This document shows positions 1-10,467 of a stretch of 64,000 nt of DNA, in pieces; positions within the stretch are counted from its first letter, which is position 1, and each line of letters opens with the position of its first letter. A program made the position numbers and the translations under genes. The stretch spans positions 1 to 64,000 of the forward strand of contig VBWE01000008.1 of NCBI GenBank assembly GCA_006218065.1. Reading direction: 5' to 3'. The DNA is from Bacteroidota bacterium. Lineage in GTDB: Bacteria; Bacteroidota; Bacteroidia; Palsa-965. Under the pieces are notes generated by a model. The model did no database searches, was not told where the DNA came from, and saw only the letters and a program-made list of their open reading frames with translations.

Positions 1-9
1 TGCAGCAGC

Positions 10-222
10 AGATATGAGATGTGAGACTTGAGATATGAGACAGACAGACTTGTCGGGTCTCGGCTACCCAGCCTCCTCCGCCTCTGGCGGATACGGCGGG
101 CAGACGCTCGATCTGACAAATAAGAGATTGTTCAAAAAAATAAATTTTGAACAATCTAAATGTAAAGTCGGTCGGTAAGTAAGTGAAGAGGTCTCATATC
201 TCAAGTCTCATATCTCATATCT
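10..222. repeat. 213-bp segment bounded by a 32-bp inverted repeat
   Basis: Bases 10-41 and 191-222 are reverse complements with one mismatch. They are built from the reiterated words ATGAGA and TTGAGA. The interior holds a second, perfect 13-bp inverted repeat (125-137 with 145-157, arm AGATTGTTCAAAA) that has no T-run behind it. No convincing gene lies in positions 1-331. It could be a small non-autonomous mobile element or a large cruciform-forming intergenic repeat. Confidence 0.6.
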
Positions 223-331
223 GGCATCCCATCCCCCCAATGGGGCAGATTCCAGATTCCCCCCATGGGGTCATGTTCCGTGCCTTTTCCCGGGTGATTT
301 TTGTAACAATCATAGGGAGAAACCGACGACC

Positions 332-1255
332 ATGAAAAGTAAAAAAATTACCCTCGCGCTTTTCCTTGCAGGGTTGTGCGTTCCCGTTTTTTCGCAGAAG
401 ACCATCAGTAAAAGCAATGCGCTTTTCGGTCCGATGTTCAAAACGATATACACGATCCAGGAAGTAAAAATCGCCCCGCGCATTACGCTCCAGACTTCCG
501 TGAAAACCAGACCCGCATCCAATTTCAAATTTTTCGGACTGGGCGCGGTGAACGTGGAAGGCAAGGACTACCAGCCTTTTGGTGAAACCAAACTCAGCGC
601 GGTCGGCAATGTTACCGAAATGCGCGTGTTCGGAAAAGAGAAAGGTGCGTACCATGGTTTTTATTTCGGGCCGTATCTCACGTACATGCATTACAAATTG
701 CAATCGGCTGCTGTGCGTGCGGAATTTAAAGATGCCGCCGGTACGTCCTATTTCGGCGACATCAGCCAGGTCGTTAAGCTGAACATGTCCGGTGTCGGTT
801 TCCAGATCGGGACACAGGGCATGTATCTCAAAAATCACCTGGCTATCGACTGGACGATATTGGGCGTCGGCCTGGGCCTGCTCGGTTTCGAGGGTGGTAT
901 TGAAGCGGAGAATACGTCCGAAAATTTTGATTTCAGGAATTACCCGGACGATATCGACGATGTTAAAATGGGCATCGAGAAAGTATTTAAGTTCAAACGC
1001 ACGGTTGACCCGACGAGTATGACCATCGGCGCCAAAATTCCCTGGCCGCTGATGCGGATGGGCGTTTTATTCGGTTTCGGTTACGGCGGTATGAAAGTTC
1101 CCGGCATGGGTAAGGGTGACAAAAAGGACAGCGGTGCACCCGGCGGCATGCCCGGAAGCGGTTCGCAGAAACTCCCGATGCCCGACGATAAAGTACCGGG
1201 TACTGATGCCAGGCCCGGAAATCTTCCGAAAGAAGAACCGGTTAAACCGAAATAA
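332..1255 (+). CDS. Exported outer-membrane beta-barrel-like protein with a Pro/Gly-rich tail
   Basis: A 307-residue protein starting with a clear signal peptide (Lys-rich start, hydrophobic core, cleavage after VFSQ near residue 22). The middle alternates aromatic and polar residues with repeated G-x-G and F-G-F stretches, as expected of beta strands in an outer-membrane barrel. The last ~55 residues are low-complexity, rich in Gly, Pro, Lys and Met, and probably extended in the periplasm or at the surface. The family was not recognised and the function is unknown. It stands alone, with a strong terminator about 200 bases downstream. Confidence 0.7.
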   Translation: MKSKKITLALFLAGLCVPVFSQKTISKSNALFGPMFKTIYTIQEVKIAPRITLQTSVKTRPASNFKFFGLGAVNVEGKDYQPFGETKLSAVGNVTEMRVFGKEKGAYHGFYFGPYLTYMHYKLQSAAVRAEFKDAAGTSYFGDISQVVKLNMSGVGFQIGTQGMYLKNHLAIDWTILGVGLGLLGFEGGIEAENTSENFDFRNYPDDIDDVKMGIEKVFKFKRTVDPTSMTIGAKIPWPLMRMGVLFGFGYGGMKVPGMGKGDKKDSGAPGGMPGSGSQKLPMPDDKVPGTDARPGNLPKEEPVKPK

Positions 1256-1455
1256 TCAAATCCGTTTTAAACGTAAGCAATATGAATAAGATCATGGGAT
1301 TCTTCAACCCGATCACGCGCTGTACGAGTATGGTCGCGGCCTGGTGAGCAATAGAATTATTCCTGTTTGTTTTTTGTTGATTATTACTTCAGTGCCCGGG
1401 AACTTTCCGATTCCTTCGTCGGTTAATCAGACAAAAGTTTCCTGCACTGCAAGAT

Positions 1456-1490
1456 GCGAAGCGCTCCGAGACAGGCGCTTCGCTTTTTTT
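1456..1490 (+). terminator. Rho-independent terminator after the barrel-protein gene
   Basis: A perfect 8-bp stem GCGAAGCG/CGCTTCGC encloses a 12-base loop and is followed by seven T. It lies in the 399-base gap 1256-1654, where no other gene is convincing; the short reading frames there run through this hairpin. Confidence 0.85.
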
Positions 1491-1654
1491 ATTTCTGCAC
1501 CCGGAGAATTATCAAAAAAGAGCAGGACAAAAACGGCAAATCCGGAGTCCGTTGATATTTTTTTGTCACCCCCGCGGGTTTTCTCCGTATATCGGTCATG
1601 GAAGCGCTTCTTTTCATATATTTACTATTATAAATTCCGGTAGAAACCCGATTT

Positions 1655-4600
1655 ATGAATTTACGCTGTAAGATCAGCCTGCTCTTTATAATAGCCTCCT
1701 TCACCGGGATGAGCGGCGCTCTTGCGAATTGCCCCAATGTGAATGCCGCATTCACGACATCGGTTATCAATATCTGCGGCCCCGGACCGGTTACCGTAAA
1801 TTTTACAAATACAAGTACCGGTGCCAATGCCGGCGCAGCAAATTATGCCTGGTACCTGAACAGCGTTTTGTTTGCCAATACCGCCGGGCTGGCCGCTCCT
1901 CCCGGCTCGCCGATTTCCGCCGCCGGTACTTATACGTATATGCTGATCGCTGCCGATGCCTCGGTACCCTGCACGGATACGGCATTTGTAACAGTTACTA
2001 TTCACCCGTTGCCGAATGCTTCATTCACGTTCAGTCCGAATAACCAGTGCGCAGGAACAAGCGTAGCTTTTACGAATACCTCCACCGGAACAACGACCGG
2101 GACAACGTATCAATGGAACTTTGGTGATGCAGGCACCTCCGCACTGGCCAATCCTTCACATACGTATGGTGCGGGCGGCACGTACACGGTAACGCTGGTA
2201 GTTACCAATTTCCCGGGATGTACGAGTACGTTTACAACCACGGTAACGGCTTTGGCTATTCCCGCCGTCAGTATTTCAGGCAATGATGGCGACGGTGATA
2301 CGCAGTATTGCCTGCTGCCCGGCGACCCGAATACAAGCGAGGTCGTTGTCTTTTCGAATTTCACTACCGGGGCAACGAGCTATACCTGGGACTTTGGCGA
2401 CGGAAGCCCGTTATACACTACAGCATCCAATGCGAACATCCCGCATACTTATAATGTGTACGGAACATTTACAGTAACCATGACGGCTACCGGTCCTAAC
2501 GGATGTACGGCGACAGCTACCTTAACCGTCATCTTCGAACGTTATGTGGGCGCGTCGTTCAGTGTTCCGATCGTGCAGATGTCGGGTTGCCTTCCGCTCA
2601 CCGTAACACCGGTAAACGCTTCCCAGAATGCAACGACCTATGTCTGGAATTTCGGCGACGGTTCTCCGCCTGTAACGACGACGAGTCCTGTTCCACCGAC
2701 ACATATATATACCGTTGCAGGAACATACACGATAACGCTGGTCGCATCCAACAGCTGCAACTCCTCTACGTCCACGGTAAGCCCGATCGTCGTGGTCGGT
2801 GCGCCGATCGTGAATTTCTTTGCAAACCCTTCGCCGGGATGTTCACCGCAGGTGGTAACATTTACAAATGCATCCACCGGGGTTTCGCCGGCAAATAATT
2901 ACAGCTGGAATTTCGGAAACGGAAATACACTCACCGGGACAGGAAACCCGCCGCCGCAAACGTACCTGCAGGGCAGTTATACCATTACGCTCATCGCGGG
3001 AAGCGCCTGCGGAACGGATACGCTGACACGCGTAATCATTGTGGATACTATCCCGGATGTCAACCTCACCGTTAACCCGACCAACGGCTGCACACCGCTC
3101 ACCGTAACGTCGAATAACACGTCGACCGGCGGCGCGCTTTCGTACCAGTGGTATATCGACAACGTGTATTATTCCAATGCGGTGAATATTCCGCCGCAGG
3201 TTTTCACCGCACCCCCGGGAAATGCGATTGCCAACCACAATATTCACCTGTACGTCACCAACCATTGCGGTACGCGCGATTCGCTTGTGAACATACAGGT
3301 GCATCCCGCCGTGCAGGCTGTGTTTGCGCCGCTGAATTCCACGATCTGCCAGGGACAAAGCATTACGTTTACACAATCTTCCTTCGGCGACAGTCTCACT
3401 TATGCCTGGGATTTCGGAAACGGAAATACGGCAACTACGGCCGGACCACATACGCAAACCTATAATACCGCGGGAACGTTTACCGTGCAGCTTATCGTCG
3501 ACGGGTACTGCGGGACGGATACGCTTACGGCAACCGTTGTGGTTAACCCGATGCCGAATGCAGTCATCACACCCAATATCGTCACCGGTTGCGAAGATCT
3601 GCTGGTCAATTTTACAAACGGTTCAACCGTCGGCGGAACGTACAACTGGAATTTCGGTTTGTCGGCAACTCCTACCGGTTCAACCGCTTTCACACCACCG
3701 CCCGTCACATTCACCACGCCGGGAAACCAGATGGTAACACTGACTGTAAACCTGCTCGGTTGCATCAGCTATGATACGGTTTACATCAACGTCCTGCCCG
3801 AACCGGTTCCCGGCTTCACCGTTGTTCCTCCTGCCGGGTGCTCGCCGCTTGCCGTAAGTTTCAATAATACGACTACGGCTGATCCGGGAAACAGCTACAC
3901 CTGGGATTTCGGAAATGGGAATACATCTTCCCAGCAGAATCCGCCCGGGCAAAACTACCTGGCCGCCGCAAACGATTCGGTATACACCGTTGAACTCGTG
4001 GTTACCAACAGCAGCGGCTGTTCCGACAGCGTCAGTATTCCCGTTACCGTTCACCCGCTCCCGGTTGCTTCGTTTACCATGAGTGCGGATACGGTTTGCG
4101 CATTAGACAATATTATTTTCACCAATACATCGACCGGGATCAATGTGTACAGCTGGAATTTCGGAGACCTCGGAACAAGCACGACAACCAACCCGGTGCA
4201 TGCCTATGGAAGCGCAGGCAATTACACCGTTCAGCTCATCGCAACAACAGCATACGGTTGTGCAGATACGGCAACGGGTCTTGTCGTCGTGGATTCCATT
4301 CCAACTGCATCGTTCACGGCAAGCGTAGAATGTGTCGGCGACTCTACCGTTTTTGTAAACGCCACTACGGGAAATATTTCATCGTGGACCTGGAACTTCG
4401 GTGATGCTTCATCCGGCACACTGCAGTCGCCGTCGCACCTGTACGGAACGGCAGGAACGTACACGGTTACGCTTACTGCGACAAATCTGGCCGGGTGCAG
4501 TCATTTTATTACGCAGCCCGTGCTCGTCAATATTATTCCTGTTGCGGGCTTTGTCAGCAGCACGGTTTGCGTGGGTCAGTCCACCGCATTCACCGACCAG

Positions 4601-7600
4601 ACCACGGGTACACCGATCAACTGGACCTGGGATTTCGGCGACGGCAGCCCGGCGGGAAGTACGCAGAATCCTTCGCACGTTTATGGTACCGCGGGAACAT
4701 ATACCGTAACGCTGATTTCCGCAGCAGGAAGCGGGTGCGCAGATACCGTTGCGACAACCGTTACGGTGAACCCGGTTCCGGCGGCCGCCTTCTCTTTTGT
4801 TTCGGTTTGCGCCAGCGATACTGTTTTTTTTACGGACGCCTCACTTGGAAACCCCACGACATTTTCCTGGGATTTCGGCGACGGGAATACCGACAATACG
4901 AATAACCCGAACCCATCGCACGTTTACCCGAACAGCGGATCATATAATGTTACGCTGACGGCAGGATATGCAACAGGCTGCACGAACAGTATTATTATTC
5001 CCGTAACGATTTATCCGCGTACCGTGCCGGCATTCACCAGCAATATTCCGTGCCTCGGCGGAGCCACCGCGTTCAGCGATCTCACGACCAACGCACCGGT
5101 AAGCTGGCAATGGAATTTCGGCGACGGTAGCCCGGTAAATACTTCGCAGAACCCGTCGCATGTTTACGGAAATGCGGGAACGTATCCTGTTACCCTGGTC
5201 ACGCAAAACACCTTCGGCTGCATCGATTCCATCACAACAAATGTCCAGGTGTATCCGCTGCCGCTTGCTGACTTTGCTGCGGATACGGTTTGCGAAGGAT
5301 TTTTCTCCGCCTTCACCGACAGTTCGCTTTCCGCGGCTTCGTGGAGCTGGGATTTCGGTGACGGAAGTCCGCTGGACATTACGCAAAATCCGTCGCACAC
5401 GTATCTTCTGCAGGGGACTTATAACGTAACGCTGATCGTTACCAACCCGCAGGGATGCCCCGACACGATCACGCAGCCGGTTATCGTAAGGCCCAACCCG
5501 GTTTCTGCATTTGCGGGTACGATCGCCTGCCATACGTACAATACGATTTACACGGACAACTCTACTTCCGCTGTCGGCTGGGAATGGAATTTCGGCGACG
5601 GCAGCCCGGTGAACAATACACAGTCTCCCGCTTACGTTTTTGCAAACCCGGGAACGTATACCACGTCGCTCGTGGTTTTCAATATTTTCGGCTGCACCGA
5701 TACATCCACGCAACAGGTAACGGTTCTTCCGCAGCCCCAGGCCGGGTTTGTATCGGCCACCGTTTGCGCAAGCCAGGCGGTTATATTTAATGACACGACT
5801 ACCGGTTTGCCCACAAACTGGCAATGGGATTTCGGCGACGGCAGCCCGGCTGATCTGAACCAGAGTCCGGCGCATATTTATGCCGTGGGAGGCAATTACC
5901 AGGTTACATTAATTGCAGGCAACGGCGCAGGATGTATCGATACGCTGCAGACGACGATCACGGTAAACACTGTTCCCGTTCCGGCGTTCACGGCAACATC
6001 CGTTTGTCTCGGTAACATTACATCATTCACCGACCTCTCCGTCGATCCGACTCCGCTCGTCAACTGGTTCTGGGATTTCGGCGACGGGAATAATTCACTC
6101 GCTGCGAATCCGAATTACATTTATCAGAACCCCGGAACCTATACCGTAACACTGACGGTAACCAATGCCAGCGGCTGCAACGATTCGATCACAGGCACAG
6201 TAACCGTTACGGGAGTTCCTGTTGCGGCGTTCTCTTCCGATACCGTTTGTGTCGGAAGTGCAACAACCTTCACCGACCTTTCCACCAACTCACCGAATTC
6301 CTGGAACTGGGATTTCGGCGACGGCAATACCAGTACCACGGGACCCGTTACAACGCATACCTACAGCTCGGCCGGAACGTACCTCGTTTCACTTATTGTT
6401 TCCGGCGGCAGCGGCTGTACCGACCAGGTTTTCCAGGTGGTAACCGTGAGTAATTCCGTGCAGGCGGCGATGACGGTGAACAGTTCCGTTTGCGCGAACG
6501 CACCGGTGACCTTTACGGACAATTCCGTTTCTGTCGGCGGAAATATCAGCAGCTGGCAATGGGATTTCGGCGACGGCAGCCCGCTTGATTCGAACCAGAA
6601 CACAATACACGTTTACCCGGTTCCCGGTAATTACGTCATTACACTGACGGTTTCCGCCACCAGCGGCTGCGTGAGTATCACGACACAAAACGTAACTGTA
6701 AATGCAGTTCCCATCTCCGCATTTTTATCTTCCATGGCCTGCGCCAACCAGCAAACCAATTTCACGGATGCTTCGCAGGGCAATATCACCGGCTGGCAAT
6801 GGGATTTCGGCGACGGTAATACATCCACGCAGCAGCACCCGTCGAATCAATACGCCAGTAACGGAAGTTATAATGTTACCCTGATCGTAACCACCGCAGC
6901 CGGCTGTTCCGATACGATCATAACCCCGGTCCCGGTTTATTCGCAGCCGGTGGCGGCGTTTTCTGCAGATACCGTTTGTTACGGCGACAGCACGTCGTTC
7001 CTCGATCTTTCGACCACGACGGACGGATTTATCACTTCGTGGAACTGGGATTTCAGCGATGGAAATACGTCTGCGCAGCAAAACCCGGTGAATGCCTTTG
7101 CGCTGGTGAATGACAGTTTCCTGGTAACGCTGGTGGTGCAAACTACATACGGCTGTACGGATACGATTACGCAACTGGTGGTTACTTACCCGATTCCCGA
7201 TCTGAATTTCGGACCGGTTGCGGCCAGCGGCTGCGAAGATTTTACCGCGCAGTTTTATGACAGTTCGCTGGTGAACGGCGGGAATGTCATAAACTGGTTG
7301 TGGGATTTCGGCGACGGCAATTTTTCGTACGCGCAGAACCCGGTGCATACGTATAATGATCCCGGATCTTTTTATGTGAGTCTTACTGTAACCACTACCT
7401 ACGGTTGTGTGCTTTCCGATTCGCTGAATTACCCGGTAGTCGTTTACCCAAAACCCGTGGCCCAGTTCGACCCGGTGCCGAATACGGTTTCCATCCTGCA
7501 GCCTGAAATCAGCTTCATCGATTTGTCGCAGGGCGCTTCTTACTGGCAATGGGATTTCGATGATGCGGAAGGCAGTATTCTTCAGAATCCTTCGCACGTG

Positions 7601-7972
7601 TATGGCGATACCGGTCATTTTGATGTGACGCAGGTGGTCATCAATTCCTACGGATGCAGCGATACAGTGACGCACCCGGTAACGGTTGAAGCGGAATTCA
7701 CCTATTTCATCCCGAACGCATTTACGCCGAACAGCGACGGGGAGAACGATGTTTTCTTCGGCAAAGGAATTGGTATCCGCACATTCGAAATGCTGATTTT
7801 CGACAGGTGGGGAAACATGATCTTTAAATCGACCGATCCTGCAAAAGGCTGGGACGGCAAACTGGCGAGCGGAACCAAAGCGGAAATCGATGCTTACGTA
7901 TATCGTGTTTACATCATCGACGTACTGGATGAAGAGCATCGCTATATGGGTCATGTGAGCCTGATCAGGTAA
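1655..7972 (+). CDS. Giant secreted PKD-repeat protein with T9SS type B sorting domain
   Basis: A 2105-residue protein with an N-terminal signal peptide ending near ALA-NC. About 24 consecutive modules of roughly 80-85 residues follow. Each carries the PKD core (W-x-W-[DN]-F-G-[DN]-G, then NPSHxY, then GTYTVTL), and most have a Cys before the core. PKD modules adopt Ig-like beta sandwiches and usually form extended surface stalks or adhesins. The last ~90 residues (beginning FIPNAFTPNSDGENDVF and containing FDRWGNMIF and GWDGK) match the gliding-associated type B C-terminal domain exported by T9SS. No catalytic domain is visible. Adhesion or matrix building is the likely role, by inference. 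The repeated DNA (TGGGATTTCGGCGACGG) makes assembly collapse or recombination plausible. Confidence 0.92.
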   Translation: MNLRCKISLLFIIASFTGMSGALANCPNVNAAFTTSVINICGPGPVTVNFTNTSTGANAGAANYAWYLNSVLFANTAGLAAPPGSPISAAGTYTYMLIAADASVPCTDTAFVTVTIHPLPNASFTFSPNNQCAGTSVAFTNTSTGTTTGTTYQWNFGDAGTSALANPSHTYGAGGTYTVTLVVTNFPGCTSTFTTTVTALAIPAVSISGNDGDGDTQYCLLPGDPNTSEVVVFSNFTTGATSYTWDFGDGSPLYTTASNANIPHTYNVYGTFTVTMTATGPNGCTATATLTVIFERYVGASFSVPIVQMSGCLPLTVTPVNASQNATTYVWNFGDGSPPVTTTSPVPPTHIYTVAGTYTITLVASNSCNSSTSTVSPIVVVGAPIVNFFANPSPGCSPQVVTFTNASTGVSPANNYSWNFGNGNTLTGTGNPPPQTYLQGSYTITLIAGSACGTDTLTRVIIVDTIPDVNLTVNPTNGCTPLTVTSNNTSTGGALSYQWYIDNVYYSNAVNIPPQVFTAPPGNAIANHNIHLYVTNHCGTRDSLVNIQVHPAVQAVFAPLNSTICQGQSITFTQSSFGDSLTYAWDFGNGNTATTAGPHTQTYNTAGTFTVQLIVDGYCGTDTLTATVVVNPMPNAVITPNIVTGCEDLLVNFTNGSTVGGTYNWNFGLSATPTGSTAFTPPPVTFTTPGNQMVTLTVNLLGCISYDTVYINVLPEPVPGFTVVPPAGCSPLAVSFNNTTTADPGNSYTWDFGNGNTSSQQNPPGQNYLAAANDSVYTVELVVTNSSGCSDSVSIPVTVHPLPVASFTMSADTVCALDNIIFTNTSTGINVYSWNFGDLGTSTTTNPVHAYGSAGNYTVQLIATTAYGCADTATGLVVVDSIPTASFTASVECVGDSTVFVNATTGNISSWTWNFGDASSGTLQSPSHLYGTAGTYTVTLTATNLAGCSHFITQPVLVNIIPVAGFVSSTVCVGQSTAFTDQTTGTPINWTWDFGDGSPAGSTQNPSHVYGTAGTYTVTLISAAGSGCADTVATTVTVNPVPAAAFSFVSVCASDTVFFTDASLGNPTTFSWDFGDGNTDNTNNPNPSHVYPNSGSYNVTLTAGYATGCTNSIIIPVTIYPRTVPAFTSNIPCLGGATAFSDLTTNAPVSWQWNFGDGSPVNTSQNPSHVYGNAGTYPVTLVTQNTFGCIDSITTNVQVYPLPLADFAADTVCEGFFSAFTDSSLSAASWSWDFGDGSPLDITQNPSHTYLLQGTYNVTLIVTNPQGCPDTITQPVIVRPNPVSAFAGTIACHTYNTIYTDNSTSAVGWEWNFGDGSPVNNTQSPAYVFANPGTYTTSLVVFNIFGCTDTSTQQVTVLPQPQAGFVSATVCASQAVIFNDTTTGLPTNWQWDFGDGSPADLNQSPAHIYAVGGNYQVTLIAGNGAGCIDTLQTTITVNTVPVPAFTATSVCLGNITSFTDLSVDPTPLVNWFWDFGDGNNSLAANPNYIYQNPGTYTVTLTVTNASGCNDSITGTVTVTGVPVAAFSSDTVCVGSATTFTDLSTNSPNSWNWDFGDGNTSTTGPVTTHTYSSAGTYLVSLIVSGGSGCTDQVFQVVTVSNSVQAAMTVNSSVCANAPVTFTDNSVSVGGNISSWQWDFGDGSPLDSNQNTIHVYPVPGNYVITLTVSATSGCVSITTQNVTVNAVPISAFLSSMACANQQTNFTDASQGNITGWQWDFGDGNTSTQQHPSNQYASNGSYNVTLIVTTAAGCSDTIITPVPVYSQPVAAFSADTVCYGDSTSFLDLSTTTDGFITSWNWDFSDGNTSAQQNPVNAFALVNDSFLVTLVVQTTYGCTDTITQLVVTYPIPDLNFGPVAASGCEDFTAQFYDSSLVNGGNVINWLWDFGDGNFSYAQNPVHTYNDPGSFYVSLTVTTTYGCVLSDSLNYPVVVYPKPVAQFDPVPNTVSILQPEISFIDLSQGASYWQWDFDDAEGSILQNPSHVYGDTGHFDVTQVVINSYGCSDTVTHPVTVEAEFTYFIPNAFTPNSDGENDVFFGKGIGIRTFEMLIFDRWGNMIFKSTDPAKGWDGKLASGTKAEIDAYVYRVYIIDVLDEEHRYMGHVSLIR

Positions 7973-8139
7973 ATTTCTCCGCAATCTCTTTTCTCAAATC
8001 TGCATGGCTTTCTTTCCGCCGGATTTCCCGCGACATCAGCACGGCTTTTATTTTCTGGGACCTGCGATGCCTTGTTTTTGTTCGTCGAAGCCCTGTCGAT
8101 AAAAACCGGGATAGAATTTCGCGGGTTACTCTAAAAAAT

Positions 8140-8147
8140 TATCTTTG
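8140..8147 (+). promoter_or_regulatory. Bacteroidota -7 box for the multicopper oxidase
   Basis: TATCTTTG matches the Bacteroidota -7 consensus TAnnTTTG exactly and lies about 104 bases before the chosen ATG at 8252. No clear -33 TTTG is seen. The 279-base gap 7973-8251 holds nothing else. Confidence 0.5.
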
Positions 8148-8251
8148 ATACGCAAAACCCGGATAGTTTATTAAATTATGGAATGAACTATCTGAAAATA
8201 ATTAATCCACCGGAATCCTGTTTTTCAAACCATCACTCAAAAGCCGAAATC

Positions 8252-10180
8252 ATGAATCAAAAACTTTTACAAAAATCTGTTGCCTGTATTGGCCTCTCCC
8301 TGATTACCGCAGGGTATGCTGAGGCGCAACCATTCGTTAACGCGCTCCCGGTTCCTCCCACGATCAGCGGCCCGGTTATTAATATAGAAGTGGACAGCGC
8401 AATGCACAATTTTAACCCGGGCATGCCGGGCGATACGTTCAATGTCGCGATCAAAAGCTATTGCTACAACCAGACCGGCCAGTCCACCGTTTCCTACCTC
8501 GGGCCCACGCAGATCTGGACAACAGGGCAGACTACGACGATCAACGTAACCAACAACCTGAACACGTCCACCACCACGCACTGGCACGGCGCCAACCTGC
8601 CGGCTGATGATGACGGTGGGCCGCACGAAATCATTCCTGGTTCGGGCGGCACGTTCAACCCGAACTTCACGATTATGGAAGGTCCGACAACGCTCTGGTA
8701 TCATTCCCACCTGATGGATCATACCACCACGCAGGTGGCGATGGGTCTTGCGGGAATAATCATCGTGCAGGACCCGATGAACGATCCGCTTTATCCCCAG
8801 CTTCCGCATAACTACGGTGTAAACGACTTTCCTGTCGTGATCCAGGAAAAAGGATTTGTGATCGATACGGCTAATATGATCGCCACAGGGATAGATACGG
8901 GAACCGGTATGCCCGCACATCCGACGAACCAGTTTTACACGACAGTAAACGGTATCATGCACGGGTATCTGCATGTACCGCAGCAAGTGGTACGCTTCAG
9001 GGTGCTCAACGGCTCCATCCGTAAATCATTCCAGTTCGGTATGAGCCCGACGCTCGTCAATCCTTCATCCGGATCTTTTGCCGATATGACGCTCATCGCC
9101 ATGGATGGCGGATATACCGATCAGCCTTACACGCTCGACTCCGTTCTTTTTATGCCCGGCGAACGCAGGGAACTCCTGTTGGATTTCAGTGCATTCGCAA
9201 ACGGCGATACCGTTTACCTGAGCAACCTGGAACGGTCTATTCCTGCAGAAATCATTACGCACAGCGGCAACGGCAATCCCAACCAGCAGCAGCCCACAAC
9301 CGCTGATGCTTTCTGCGCGTTTGTGGTTGATAATACGATCGTGCCTGCGAACCCGGTATTCTCTGTCCCGACCTGGACAGCGCCGCCGCCGCCCGATACC
9401 AGCAATGTGTTCCAGCATCGTACAAAACGGCTGTACGGCGGAGCCGGTACCGGCGGAGCCTGGCTGATCGACAGTATTCCGATGGATATGAATACGATCA
9501 ACGACGTTATACTCGTGGACAGCAAGGAAATATGGTCGATCATCAACAAAACAAACGTAGCGCACCCGTTCCATATTCATAAAGTGGAATTCCGCGTACT
9601 TGATATTACCGACACCGTTACCATGACCAACGTGCCGCTCACGCCCGATATGATGGGACCGAAAGACGTAGTGATGGTTATGCCCAACTGGAAACTCCGC
9701 TTTGTCGCTACGTTCGACAGTTTCCCGGCCATGTACGACCCGATGAACGGCTTCATGTACCATTGCCATATCCTTACACACGAAGACTCGAGCATGATGC
9801 ATCAGTTCGTGGTGGTGGATTCGATGACCTATAATTCCGTTATTACCGGTACGAATCCTTCCGCCGTCACCGATCCGTTCACGCTTTACCCGAATCCTGC
9901 AAATGATATTATTTTCATGAAAGGAAATTCTTCCGCTCCCGGAAGACTGCGTTTCATGGATGCCCTGGGGCGCGTGGTCCGCGAAGAAAAACTGGCGGCC
10001 TTCAACGATGTGGTCGGTTTCAAAGTCGGCGATTTGCCGAGAGGAGTCCTCTTTGTAGAATGGACTTCCGGAAACGATTTTTGCCGTAAATGTAAGCGAC
10101 GATTGCTAAAAAACAGGCCCGGTCAGAGCGCTGCTATAATTGCCGCCAGTTCTTCTTTCGTTTTGCCGAGTTTAATTTGA
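8252..10180 (+). CDS. Secreted multicopper oxidase with T9SS type A tail (3' end altered)
   Basis: Three cupredoxin domains carry all four copper-binding motifs: T-HWHG and WYHSHL in the N-terminal half, and HPFHIH and [14 protein letters not shown] near residues 430-520. This is a laccase/CotA/CueO-like oxidase that reduces O2 to water. The start at 8252 is preferred over the in-frame ATG at 8183 because a signal peptide (ending AEAQ) begins there. A type A sorting domain (YPNP, then [10 protein letters not shown]) targets it to T9SS. After GNDF the reading frame loses the usual ending and runs about 30 residues through unrelated sequence, including 58 bases antisense to the CsbD-like gene, before stopping. 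A second copy of the sorting-domain DNA lies at 15109-15221, so the native 3' end was probably displaced. Confidence 0.9.
   Translation: MNQKLLQKSVACIGLSLITAGYAEAQPFVNALPVPPTISGPVINIEVDSAMHNFNPGMPGDTFNVAIKSYCYNQTGQSTVSYLGPTQIWTTGQTTTINVTNNLNTSTTTHWHGANLPADDDGGPHEIIPGSGGTFNPNFTIMEGPTTLWYHSHLMDHTTTQVAMGLAGIIIVQDPMNDPLYPQLPHNYGVNDFPVVIQEKGFVIDTANMIATGIDTGTGMPAHPTNQFYTTVNGIMHGYLHVPQQVVRFRVLNGSIRKSFQFGMSPTLVNPSSGSFADMTLIAMDGGYTDQPYTLDSVLFMPGERRELLLDFSAFANGDTVYLSNLERSIPAEIITHSGNGNPNQQQPTTADAFCAFVVDNTIVPANPVFSVPTWTAPPPPDTSNVFQHRTKRLYGGAGTGGAWLIDSIPMDMNTINDVILVDSKEIWSIINKTNVAHPFHIHKVEFRVLDITDTVTMTNVPLTPDMMGPKDVVMVMPNWKLRFVATFDSFPAMYDPMNGFMYHCHILTHEDSSMMHQFVVVDSMTYNSVITGTNPSAVTDPFTLYPNPANDIIFMKGNSSAPGRLRFMDALGRVVREEKLAAFNDVVGFKVGDLPRGVLFVEWTSGNDFCRKCKRRLLKNRPGQSAAIIAASSSFVLPSLI
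9971..10083 (+). repeat. Direct repeat, copy 1: 3' end of the oxidase sorting domain
   Basis: A 113-bp direct repeat of 15109-15221 with three mismatches and no gaps (two silent changes and one Ala/Thr change). This copy is joined to the oxidase gene body; sequence identity with the second copy stops abruptly at 10083. Confidence 0.93.
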
Positions 10181-10311
10181 ATTCTCCCCAGCATTTCGTC
10201 CTTTTTACCTTCTGCAAACAACATATCATTGTCGGTTAAGAGCGCAAATTTTTGTTTCAACTTCCCTTTTGTTTCAATCCAGTTCCCTTCTAATTCCGTC
10301 AGGTTTTTCAT
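10123..10311 (-). CDS. CsbD-like small stress protein
   Basis: A 62-residue, charged, helical protein. The pattern L-x-G-N-W-x-x-x-K-G-K-L-K-Q, a D/E-rich middle with LFAEGKKDE, and an ending LGKTKEEL fits the CsbD family (short stress-induced proteins of unclear biochemical role). The internal Met at 10311 is chosen because it gives the family's usual length and starts; an upstream in-frame Met would add 24 untypical residues and cross the promoter. It is transcribed from the promoter at 10348-10414, one of three matching promoters in this cassette. Its 3' end overlaps the antisense tail of the multicopper oxidase reading frame. Confidence 0.82.
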   Translation of the reverse strand: MKNLTELEGNWIETKGKLKQKFALLTDNDMLFAEGKKDEMLGRIQIKLGKTKEELAAIIAAL

Positions 10312-10347
10312 ACGTTGTTTTTTGAGTGTGAATGAATTTTCACTAAG

Positions 10348-10414
10348 CAAAGGTGAGGAACTAAAGACCGGTATCGATTGCAAAACTTCAGAAAGAACTT
10401 ACATCATTCACACA
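10348..10414 (-). promoter_or_regulatory. Two-part regulon promoter A (CsbD-like gene)
   Basis: Read on the minus strand: TGTGTGAATGATGTAA (10399-10414), exactly 43 bases, then CACCTTTG (10348-10355), then 36 bases to the ATG. CACCTTTG matches the Bacteroidota -7 box TAnnTTTG at seven of eight positions. The same arrangement with identical spacing precedes two further genes (11002-11068 and 14876-14942). Confidence 0.82.
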
Positions 10415-10467
10415 TTTGAAAAAGCTGCAAGGGTATAACAGGAGCGGCTTTCGTAGTCCGGTGTGGT

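Noticed and set aside
1344-1643. 99-codon frame with GTG start in the gap before the PKD gene
   Set aside because: It runs through a strong rho-independent terminator and shows no coding pattern.
1655-7972. CRISPR-like regular repeats
   Set aside because: The repeating units are ~250-bp coding PKD modules in one open frame, not short repeats with unique spacers.
6725-7984. 419-codon reading frame antisense to the PKD gene
   Set aside because: It is a shadow of the repetitive PKD coding sequence; the sense frame has clear domains, while the antisense product is rich in Arg/His/Ile with no domain.
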